Assembly: GCA_965369445.1 (NCBI GenBank)
Contig: CBDUQU010000099.1
Location: 1 to 11,785 of the forward strand
Length of the DNA stretch: 11,785 bases
Direction: 5' to 3'
DNA from: SM23-73-3 sp965369445
GTDB taxonomy: Bacteria; Zixibacteria; MSB-5A5; SM1-73
A program made the position numbers and the translations under genes. The notes beneath the pieces are model-generated. The model did no database searches, was not told the DNA's origin, and saw only the letters and a program-made list of their open reading frames with translations. Of the stretch, positions 1 through 6,981 are shown piece by piece (position 1 is the first letter of the stretch; each line of letters opens with the position of its first letter).

Positions 1-830
1 GGCTGATAGCCCACAGCAGATGGCATTCTTCCCAAAAGCGCCGAGACCTCGGAACCGGCCTGTATGAATCTGAAGATGTTGTCAATAAACAAAAGAACGT
101 CCTGGTGCTCCTCGTCTCTGAAATACTCTGCCATGGAGAGGCCGGAGAGCCCAACCCTGAGTCGTGCGCCTGGCGGCTCGTTCATCTGACCGAAGACCAT
201 CACGGTTTTTTTGATGACCCCGGACTCCTTCATCTCCAGCCACAGATCGTTTCCTTCGCGGGTCCTTTCTCCCACTCCGCAGAAAACGGAATAGCCGCCG
301 TGCTCCGTGGCGATGCTTCTGATCAACTCCATCACGATGATGGTTTTTCCCACGCCGGCGCCGCCGAAGAGCCCCACTTTCCCGCCCTTGGGATAAGGCT
401 CGAGGAGATCGATAACCTTTATTCCGGTCTCGAGGACGGAGGTCTTCGTCTCCTGATCCTCCAAGCTGGGTGCGGGGCGGTGAATGGGATAGGTCTTCTC
501 GATGTTCTCGACCGGCCCCAACTCATCTATGGGTTTCCCCAAGAGATCGAACATCCTCCCTAAGGTTCCCTCACCCACCGGGACCTGTATGGGGCCGCCG
601 GTGTCGAGGGCCCGCATTCCGCGCACCAGGCCGTCGGTAGAGGCCATTGAGACACACCGCACCAAATTGTCCCCCAGGTGCAGCGCCACCTCCACGGTCA
701 GGTCGATTTTCTTCTCCTTGTCCTCGATCTTGATGGCATTGTAGATATTGGGCAGCTTATCCGGCTCGAATTCGCAATCGACCGTTGCCCCGATCACCTG
801 CTTGACTTTTCCGTAATTCGGACTTGCCAC
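1..830 (-). CDS. atpD: F1Fo ATP synthase subunit beta (5' part of gene, truncated by window edge)
   Basis: This is the catalytic F1 subunit, which makes or hydrolyses ATP at the alpha/beta interfaces on the cytoplasmic side of the membrane. I read 276 complete codons from the minus strand before the frame runs off base 1. Family members are about 470 residues, so roughly the last 195 are missing. Visible motifs are the N-terminal beta-barrel, the Walker A GGAGVGKT (residues 156-163), GERTREGNDL (187-196, containing the catalytic Glu) and the Walker B strand LLFIDNIFRF (246-255). The start is GTG at 830-828. An in-frame TGA lies only 13 bases upstream (845-843), no in-frame ATG precedes it, and an AGGAG ribosome site sits 5 bases ahead. 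The gene is last of the visible operon, 125 bases after atpG. Identification is secure. Only the unseen C-terminal part and the following atpC are unknown. Confidence 0.98.
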   Translation of the reverse strand, partial: MASPNYGKVKQVIGATVDCEFEPDKLPNIYNAIKIEDKEKKIDLTVEVALHLGDNLVRCVSMASTDGLVRGMRALDTGGPIQVPVGEGTLGRMFDLLGKPIDELGPVENIEKTYPIHRPAPSLEDQETKTSVLETGIKVIDLLEPYPKGGKVGLFGGAGVGKTIIVMELIRSIATEHGGYSVFCGVGERTREGNDLWLEMKESGVIKKTVMVFGQMNEPPGARLRVGLSGLSMAEYFRDEEHQDVLLFIDNIFRFIQAGSEVSALLGRMPSAVGYQ

Positions 831-955
831 TTTTGCTCCTTTTCAGTTAGAATCATCACTCTGTTGGGGCGGGGGTTGAACCCCTGTCCGAACGTGTGAC
901 CTTTTCGATTGGAACTGTCTTCTTCATAGTCAACATTCGCTCTTTTCAATCGAGA
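831..955 (-). other. atpG-atpD spacer with two small inverted repeats
   Basis: This 125-base spacer holds no gene. It contains a GC-rich hairpin, GGGGT/ACCCC (872-876 with 880-884, loop of 3), and a looser pair TCGATTG/CAATCGA (905-911 with 947-953). Neither is followed by a T-run in the direction of transcription, so I do not call a terminator. They may be simple mRNA structures between gamma and beta. Confidence 0.4.
836..840 (-). promoter_or_regulatory. Ribosome binding site fixing the GTG start of atpD
   Basis: On the minus strand AGGAG is followed by CAAAA and then GTG. The 5-base spacing, together with the in-frame stop just upstream, makes this GTG the only plausible start of the beta subunit. 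Confidence 0.85.
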
Positions 956-1816
956 CTATCCTTTCAAAGCCTCGGCTCCGGTGGTGATCTCCAGCATCTC
1001 CTTGGTAATGCTGGCCTGCCTGGCTTTGTTCATGACTAAGGTGAGATGGTCGATCATATCCTCAGCATTCCTGGTTGCCCCACCCATGGCGATCATGCGG
1101 GAACCTTGCTCCGAGGCGAACGACTCTGCTAAGGCCATCTGAACCCGGGTCATGCAGTAGTCGGGGAGGAGGCTGGAGAAGATCTTCTCCGGATCAGGCT
1201 CGAATATATAATCCACGAAACTCTCTTTGACTTCCTCCACCCGACTCTCGATGTTAAGGAATTTTTCGGTGGTGACCTTGTAGCTGACGGCGGAGAGAAA
1301 CTTGGTGTAGATGAAATAGATCTCATCCACTTCCCTGGAGAGGAAAAGGCTCACCAGGTCATTGGTGATGTTCTTCACCAGCGCGAGGTCCAAATCTCCC
1401 CCGTGTTCCACATACTCTGATACTACTTCGCAAGGTCTCTTAGAATAATAGGAATAGGCCTTCTTGCCAACCGGGATCAAGGTCACCTGCTCTGGCTTAT
1501 AGCTCCTTATGAACCTATCAGCCTGGTGAATGACATTGTTATTATACGAGCCGCACAGGCCGCGATCCGAGGTGACCAGCGCCACTCCCACCTTTTTCAC
1601 TTCCCTTTTCTCGAACAGCGGGTGGTCAAGCGAAGCCGCCGCCCGGGTGAGATTATCCAGCATGACCTGCATCTTGGTGGCGTAAGGGCGGGACGATTCC
1701 ACCTTAGCCTGAGCCCTTCTCAGCTTAACCGCGGCCACCATCTCCATGGCCTTGGTGATCTGCTGCGTTCCCTGGACGCTCTTTATTCTTCGTCTTAAAT
1801 CTCGTAAGGTCGCCAT
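956..1816 (-). CDS. atpG: F1Fo ATP synthase subunit gamma
   Basis: Gamma is the rotating central stalk that couples the c-ring to the catalytic alpha/beta hexamer. The product is 286 residues, the usual length. The N-terminal helix MATLRDLRRRIKSVQ with the following QITKAMEMVAAVKLRRAQ, the central SDRGLCGSYN motif and the C-terminal helix with ITKEMLEITTGAEAL are all typical of the family. I place the start at the ATG at 1816-1814. An open frame continues upstream to a non-ATG codon at 1855, but those 13 codons lie inside a palindromic repeat and do not resemble gamma proteins. The ribosome site is weak (GAGG about 12 bases upstream). The gene lies 150 bases after atpA and 125 before atpD. 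Confidence 0.97.
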   Translation of the reverse strand: MATLRDLRRRIKSVQGTQQITKAMEMVAAVKLRRAQAKVESSRPYATKMQVMLDNLTRAAASLDHPLFEKREVKKVGVALVTSDRGLCGSYNNNVIHQADRFIRSYKPEQVTLIPVGKKAYSYYSKRPCEVVSEYVEHGGDLDLALVKNITNDLVSLFLSREVDEIYFIYTKFLSAVSYKVTTEKFLNIESRVEEVKESFVDYIFEPDPEKIFSSLLPDYCMTRVQMALAESFASEQGSRMIAMGGATRNAEDMIDHLTLVMNKARQASITKEMLEITTGAEALKG

Positions 1817-1828
1817 GTGTGTTTCCAA

Positions 1829-1888
1829 CCTCACCCCCTGTTTCCCCCTCTCCATAAAATGGAGAGGGGGACAGAAGGGGGGAGAGGT
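1829..1888. repeat. Long GC-rich palindromic repeat in the atpA-atpG spacer
   Basis: The core is a perfect 12-bp inverted repeat, CCCCCTCTCCAT (1844-1855) and ATGGAGAGGGGG (1859-1870), separated by only AAA. The arms continue outward imperfectly, with ACCTC-CCCCC on the left side pairing with GGGGGG-GAGGT on the right (1829-1843 with 1871-1888). It resembles a dispersed palindromic intergenic element rather than a terminator, because no T-run follows on either strand. It ends about 12 bases before the atpG start, so it will fold in the gamma leader and may limit ribosome access. Confidence 0.8.
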
Positions 1889-1966
1889 GTCAAGGTCTTA
1901 CAGATTTCTGTACTTATAGGAAACTGACATCGTCAAGAACCGATTCCGTGAGAGCGGGAGTGGGTT

Positions 1967-3514
<1,548 letters not shown>

Positions 3515-3615
3515 AGTTTGCGCTTCCTCCCTTATTGGCTATTCCTCAAAACAGCTTTTCATCCTTCGATAGCATATGCGTAAAGACTATCACACTTTCA
3601 TATCAATCGAGCCGG

Positions 3616-4164
3616 TTAGTACACCTTCAGAGCGGACATCTGGTCCTTCAGTTGGCTGAGTTGATGCCGAATGCTTCTGTCAATTATCTTGTCACCCAGG
3701 ATGACGACGATTCCTCCGATGAGGGAGGGGTCCACCTCAAGCTTCATCTCCACCTTCTTGCCGGTGTTTTTCTCCAACTCCTCCCGGATCTGGTTTGCCA
3801 GGGTCTGATCTAAGCTGCGGGCGGTGATCAGACGGGCCTCAACTATGCCCTGATCCTCCTTGACCAGCCGCTGGAACTCTCCGGCCATGGACACAAGATA
3901 CTGGATTCGGTGTTTGCTCAGCACCAGCATGAGAAAGGAGAACAGGGCCTCCGAAATCAAGGGTTTGAAGGTCGAAGTGAAAAGTTCCTTTTTGTCCTTC
4001 TCCAGCACCTGGGGAGACTCCACGAAGTGCTTGAGAAGCACATTCTTGATCAAGAGCTCGGAAAGCGTCGTAAGATCGCGGGAGATACTCTCAAGTTGAG
4101 CTATCCGTTTGGCTGTGCGGAAAAGAGCCGTGGCGTACTTTACGGCGACTCGCGATTCAATCAT
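3616..4164 (-). CDS. atpH: F1Fo ATP synthase subunit delta (OSCP-like)
   Basis: Delta forms the top of the peripheral stalk, linking the b dimer to the N-termini of alpha. The 182-residue product has the family layout. An N-terminal helical bundle begins RVAVKYATALFRTAK. A C-terminal domain contains EARLITARSLDQ and ends in the conserved pattern DPSLIGGIVVILGDKIIDRSI followed by a final helix. The start ATG overlaps the atpF stop by four bases (ATGA at 4164-4161), the usual sign of translational coupling. An AAGG stretch inside the end of atpF can serve as a ribosome site. The downstream spacer to atpA (3515-3615) holds no feature I can name beyond the atpA ribosome site. Confidence 0.96.
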   Translation of the reverse strand: MIESRVAVKYATALFRTAKRIAQLESISRDLTTLSELLIKNVLLKHFVESPQVLEKDKKELFTSTFKPLISEALFSFLMLVLSKHRIQYLVSMAGEFQRLVKEDQGIVEARLITARSLDQTLANQIREELEKNTGKKVEMKLEVDPSLIGGIVVILGDKIIDRSIRHQLSQLKDQMSALKVY

Positions 4165-4661
4165 TTGAAGCCTTCAACTTTTCCCTGTTTCATCTCATCC
4201 ACAAGCTGGGCCACCAGTTCTTTATCTTTCTGCTGATCCAGCTTCTCCTGAATGATCCTTTCTGCCAACTGCAGCGTCATGTTGACCACGTCGTCTCGCA
4301 GTTGAACCTTGGCTTTGTCCAAATCTCTTTCGATCTCCTCCTTGGTTCTGGTGACGATCTGCTTAGCCTCGGCTCTGGCGTTTTCCTTGATCTCGTTTGC
4401 CAGGGTCTGTCCTTCCCTGGCTGCCTCCTGGATTTTGGTCCGGGCTAAAGAGTCTATCTCCTTAAGCTTGGTCTGATAATCGGAGTATAGATCCTCGGCC
4501 TTCTTCCGCTCCTCCTCGATGCTGTCAAATTCTGACTTTATCTTGCTTCTTCTCTCCTCGAGCATGGCCAAAATCGGCTTCCAGGCAAACTTCTTCAAGA
4601 TTATGACTGCTATCACGAACCCGATGATATGTGTGATAATCTGACCTAATTCAAGACCCAT
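4161..4661 (-). CDS. atpF: Fo ATP synthase subunit b
   Basis: Subunit b is the membrane-anchored peripheral stalk that holds F1 against rotation. The 166-residue protein has one N-terminal membrane helix (about residues 7-22, IITHIIGFVIAVIILK) followed by FAWKPILAMLEERR, a pattern typical of b subunits. A long charged amphipathic helix then runs from about residue 38 to the end and is expected to form the right-handed coiled coil. Only one b-type gene is visible, so a homodimer is expected rather than a b/b' pair. The ATG at 4661 has a clear AGGAG site 7 bases upstream (4669-4673). The stop overlaps atpH. Confidence 0.96.
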   Translation of the reverse strand: MGLELGQIITHIIGFVIAVIILKKFAWKPILAMLEERRSKIKSEFDSIEEERKKAEDLYSDYQTKLKEIDSLARTKIQEAAREGQTLANEIKENARAEAKQIVTRTKEEIERDLDKAKVQLRDDVVNMTLQLAERIIQEKLDQQKDKELVAQLVDEMKQGKVEGFK

Positions 4662-4674
4662 GGACAGACTCCTG

Positions 4675-4702
4675 TCCGCGGTCCGCCGTCCGCAGACCGC
4701 CG
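4675..4702. repeat. Four-unit 7-bp GC-rich tandem array before atpF
   Basis: Four contiguous heptads in exact register read on the plus strand as TCCGCGG, TCCGCCG, TCCGCAG and ACCGCCG, with consensus TCCGCNG. The array lies in the 66-base atpE-atpF spacer, immediately upstream of the atpF ribosome site, and the sixth base of each unit is the most variable. It contains short self-complementary stretches (CCGCGG) and may fold in the mRNA. Confidence 0.75.
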
Positions 4703-4727
4703 CATAAAACTATGTTTTAGTTATCCC

Positions 4728-4961
4728 TTAAGAAATTTTGCCCTGCAAGACGAACACGGTGACCAGCGCGTAAATGGTGAGCGCCTCGATTAGAGCGCAG
4801 CCGATGATCATTCCCAACTGAATCTTGGCAGCTGCCTCCGGTTGTCGTCCCATGGCTTCCATGGCGGCAGAAACCGCCCGGCCCAGTCCGAAGGCAGAAC
4901 CTATGGCAGCTATGGCCAGGCCCAATGGAAGAAATATGGCTAATGCAGTCTGGTAAGACAT
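4728..4961 (-). CDS. atpE: Fo ATP synthase subunit c (proteolipid)
   Basis: Subunit c forms the membrane rotor ring. The 77-residue hairpin protein has two membrane helices (about 6-28 and 46-73) joined by the polar loop GRQPEA (38-43). The ion-binding carboxylate is Glu59, in ALIEALTIYALV. The residues matching the Na+ ligands of the Ilyobacter/Propionigenium c subunit are Leu27 (Gln there) and Ala60 (Ser there), so proton coupling is likely. Arg28 in GLGR is noteworthy, but I cannot judge from this sequence how common it is. The ATG at 4961 has the strongest ribosome site in the window (AAGGAGGT), fitting the high copy number of c. A second frame across the same bases is only a shadow. Confidence 0.97.
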   Translation of the reverse strand: MSYQTALAIFLPLGLAIAAIGSAFGLGRAVSAAMEAMGRQPEAAAKIQLGMIIGCALIEALTIYALVTVFVLQGKIS

Positions 4962-4964
4962 TCA

Positions 4965-4972
4965 ACCTCCTT
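4965..4972 (-). promoter_or_regulatory. Strong Shine-Dalgarno site of atpE
   Basis: AAGGAGGT, a full anti-SD match, ends 3 bases before the atpE ATG. It is clearly stronger than those of the neighbouring Fo genes, consistent with the need for many c copies per complex. Confidence 0.85.
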
Positions 4973-4984
4973 GATGAAGAGTGT

Positions 4985-5040
4985 AAGAGTTCAAGAGTTC
5001 AAAGGTTCAAGAGTTTAAAGGCTCCAGAGTTCGACGGTTC
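4985..5040. repeat. Seven-unit 8-bp degenerate tandem array before atpE
   Basis: Seven octads in register on the plus strand read AAGAGTTC, AAGAGTTC, AAAGGTTC, AAGAGTTT, AAAGGCTC, CAGAGTTC and GACGGTTC. The first two are identical and later ones drift. The array fills most of the 77-base atpB-atpE spacer. It touches the atpB stop codon at one end and stops 12 bases short of the atpE ribosome site at the other. Its motif is close to that of the array before atpB, but the period is 8 rather than 7. Confidence 0.8.
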
Positions 5041-5839
5041 AGTGTTCGTCGTGCGGTAACATCAAAGAAAAGTATATGGTTGAAAGCAGGGTGAAAACCA
5101 ATGCTTGAATGGTTCCGGTCAACAAGGCCAGGAAGATAAACGGAACCTCAAAGGGAATGCCCACCGGCAGGTGGAGAAAGCTCAAAGCGCTCACACCCAG
5201 TCCCACAAACACGGTGATCAAAACGTCCTCGCCGGTGATGTTGCCGAAAAGTCGCAAGGACAGGCTCATCGGCTTTGCCAGCTCTCCGATTATATGAATC
5301 GGTATGTTGATTGGCACCAGGATCCAGGTGACGATGTCTCTCGGATCGCCGGCCATGTGCCTGAGATAGCCCACAATCCCCATACCCCTTATCCCGGTAT
5401 ACTGGACATAGCAGAATACACAGATGGCCAGTGCCAGGGTGGTGTTCAGATTGGCCGTGGGCGATTTCATTCCGGGAACGAGACCCAGGAAGTTCATGCA
5501 GAGAATGTATATGAAGAGAGTCCCGAGGAAGGGGGTGAATCTTCTGCCTCGTGGTCCTAACATCCCGCATATGAAATTGTCCAGCGCCTCCACCACCATC
5601 TCCACAACGTTCTGCAGCCTACCCGGCAGGAGAGACCTCTTCCGGTACACCAGGTAGGCTATCACGCAGAGGGTAATGGCCACCATCCAGGAGAAGAATA
5701 CGTTTTCCCAATGATGCAGAAATCCGACAAAGGCAACCGTTCCGAATTCGTGATAGAGAAAGGTGATGAAGTTGGGGAGCTCCGGCGCGCCCTCCTGGGC
5801 TTTTTCCGCAGCGTGTCTTGCTACCTCTTCAGTCAACAT
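5039..5839 (-). CDS. atpB: Fo ATP synthase subunit a
   Basis: Subunit a forms the two half-channels for ion flow against the c-ring. From the ATG at 5839 the product is 266 residues with several strongly hydrophobic helices. The essential Arg is Arg196 in MSLSLRLFGN (191-200), followed by ITGED. The last helix carries the conserved Gln245 in GTIQALVFTLLS, and the C-terminus is LPHDEH. The LGLVPGMKSPTANLN segment (118-132) is also family-typical. A TTG three bases upstream (5842) is in frame but less likely as a start. No Shine-Dalgarno sequence is visible: the bases before the start belong to, or border, a 7-bp repeat array. The length and the order atpI-atpB-atpE are normal. Confidence 0.97.
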   Translation of the reverse strand: MLTEEVARHAAEKAQEGAPELPNFITFLYHEFGTVAFVGFLHHWENVFFSWMVAITLCVIAYLVYRKRSLLPGRLQNVVEMVVEALDNFICGMLGPRGRRFTPFLGTLFIYILCMNFLGLVPGMKSPTANLNTTLALAICVFCYVQYTGIRGMGIVGYLRHMAGDPRDIVTWILVPINIPIHIIGELAKPMSLSLRLFGNITGEDVLITVFVGLGVSALSFLHLPVGIPFEVPFIFLALLTGTIQALVFTLLSTIYFSLMLPHDEH

Positions 5840-5858
5840 CAAGTTCGATTTCAGGTTT

Positions 5859-6012
5859 AAGGTTGAAGGTTCAAGGTTTAAGGTCTAAGGTTGAAGGTTT
5901 AAGGGTCAAGGTTGAAGGTTCAAGGTTTAGAGGCCAAGGATTAAGGATCAAGCTTGAACTTCAAACTCCAGAGTCTGAACTCTCAACTCTAAACTCTGAA
6001 CTTTAAACTCCT
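5859..6012. repeat. 22-unit 7-bp tandem array between atpI and atpB
   Basis: The array reads in one unbroken 7-base register on the plus strand. Fourteen units of consensus AAGGTTN (5859-5956) are followed by eight of consensus AACTCTN (5957-6012). The first four are AAGGTTG, AAGGTTC, AAGGTTT and AAGGTCT. The seventh base varies most. The junction of the two blocks is a perfect palindrome, TCAAGCTTGA (5948-5957), and the blocks are partly complementary, so the mRNA could fold into a long imperfect hairpin centred near 5952. It fills nearly all of the atpI-atpB spacer. The period is not a multiple of three, so any frame through it gives a meaningless seven-residue repeat. Confidence 0.9.
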
Positions 6013-6038
6013 CATTCCGGTTCATTCTCAAGAAAGTC

Positions 6039-6470
6039 TTAACTCCCTCCCGTCTTGTGACCTCCGACCTGATTTGTTGGCGCCGTATTTTTCTTCTCCT
6101 TCGAGTCCAGCGACAGAACCCATCTTCCCATGGCCTTCAAGAACATCACCACGAAAAGAAGGGAGAATCCTATGACCAAGCTCTCCGGCGGGAAGTATTC
6201 TATTTTCAGCAAGAGAAATCCTGCCGCATACAGCAGGGGAAATTTAACCACGGCTATCAATATCACCTTGCCCTTCCTGATCTCTGTGCCGGGCGAAAAG
6301 ACCTCGGTGATCAGGCGAGTCAGGAATAAGATACTTAAGCATCCCCAGACGGCACCGGCCAGAATTCCTCCCCCGAATTTGAAATCGTAATAGACGGTGA
6401 CGAAGAGAAAGCTCAACGCTGCCAGCACCAGTGTCGTCTTTATCACCCTGTGAATGAATTCCACGCCCAT
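6039..6470 (-). CDS. atpI: ATP synthase subunit I-like membrane protein (AtpI family)
   Basis: This 143-residue protein has four predicted membrane helices (about residues 9-26, 33-55, 68-86 and 98-121), starting from MGVEFIHRVIKTTLVL. It ends in a polar, probably cytoplasmic tail of about 20 residues. Sequence similarity to any named family is weak by eye. The call rests on size, four-helix topology and position between atpZ and atpB, where AtpI-family proteins (c-ring assembly helpers or Mg2+/Ca2+ handling partners in studied species) are normally encoded. The ATG at 6470 is preferred over an in-frame TTG at 6476. Neither has a clear ribosome site. It lies 24 bases after atpZ, so coupling to that gene is possible. 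Confidence 0.75.
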   Translation of the reverse strand: MGVEFIHRVIKTTLVLAALSFLFVTVYYDFKFGGGILAGAVWGCLSILFLTRLITEVFSPGTEIRKGKVILIAVVKFPLLYAAGFLLLKIEYFPPESLVIGFSLLFVVMFLKAMGRWVLSLDSKEKKNTAPTNQVGGHKTGGS

Positions 6471-6494
6471 GATCAAAAAGTCAGCTGGTTTGGT

Positions 6495-6719
6495 CTACTG
6501 ACTCGCCCTCTTAATGAGATCGTAAACGCCTTTTCCTGATGCCGCAAATCCCAAGAATATGAAAATCACCATCAGATAAGGGACGGTGCCCAGCGTTCTG
6601 TCAAGGAAGCTTCCGATGTAGTATCCCAAAATCGGGCCCACCGCCATTAGCATGGGGATGGTGGTCAAGATTCCGATCTGACGGTAAGTTGAATACTTAT
6701 CATCCCGTTTCTTGTTCAC
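6495..6719 (-). CDS. atpZ: AtpZ/AtpI-type small membrane protein, first gene of the ATP synthase operon
   Basis: This 74-residue protein has two membrane helices. The first contains the AtpZ-like pattern VGPILGYYIGSFLDR (about residues 26-40) and the second is VPYLMVIFIFLGFAA, followed by a basic end (DLIKRASQ). AtpZ proteins precede atpI/atpB in many bacteria and are thought to work with AtpI in ion supply or assembly of the Fo part. The start is a GTG at 6719. A TAG lies in frame 15 bases upstream and no in-frame ATG is closer than residue 22. The ribosome site (GAGGG, 12 bases away) is poor. It follows the operon promoter by a leader of about 65 bases. Confidence 0.8.
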   Translation of the reverse strand: MNKKRDDKYSTYRQIGILTTIPMLMAVGPILGYYIGSFLDRTLGTVPYLMVIFIFLGFAASGKGVYDLIKRASQ

Positions 6720-6791
6720 ACTGCGAGACTACCCTCATTTTCCTTCACTACCGGCCGATTTAAAAATCCGGCTCCCTTCCAAAAGTTCTGT

Positions 6792-6820
6792 ATTATAACA
6801 GGTGGCCTAACCTAAGTCAA
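6792..6820 (-). promoter_or_regulatory. Sigma70-type promoter of the ATP synthase operon
   Basis: On the minus strand TTGACT (-35, 6820-6815) and TATAAT (-10, 6797-6792) are separated by 17 bases, five of six and six of six matches to consensus. The -10 is preceded by TGT, giving an extended -10 (TGnTATAAT). Transcription should start near 6785. The leader holds a small hairpin, GCCGATTT with AAATCCGGC (6754-6772, one bulged base). Direct TTAGG repeats lie in the spacer (TTAGGTTAGG). Confidence 0.85.
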
Positions 6821-6981
6821 GCATTTTCCCACCGCTGTGGTCCTGTCTGAAGTAAGGGGGAAAAGATGAGGAGATAGTCAAAGATGCCGGTTTATTCTAT
6901 GCGGAAAGTCGGCCTGTCGGTTTCAGGTCGTCCCTGCCTGGAGTTCTGAGGGAGTACGTGGAGAGAATACAGGAAGCCCTC

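Noticed and set aside
865..890. GGTTCAACCCC stretch reminiscent of a tRNA T-arm
   Set aside because: The stem-loop has a 3-5 base loop instead of seven, and no acceptor or anticodon arms are found around it.
1817..1855. N-terminal extension of the gamma subunit to 299 residues
   Set aside because: The extra codons lie in the palindromic repeat and start at a non-ATG codon. The family normally begins at MATLRD.
5818..6006. Plus-strand frame of 62 codons giving a seven-residue repeat rich in Lys, Gly and Leu
   Set aside because: It is simply the 7-bp array read in frame. It starts inside atpB antisense and has no ribosome site or known domain.
6700..6738. Possible 12-residue leader peptide overlapping the atpZ start
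   Set aside because: The AAGGA before its ATG is only two bases away, too close for efficient initiation, and the peptide has no attenuation-like content.
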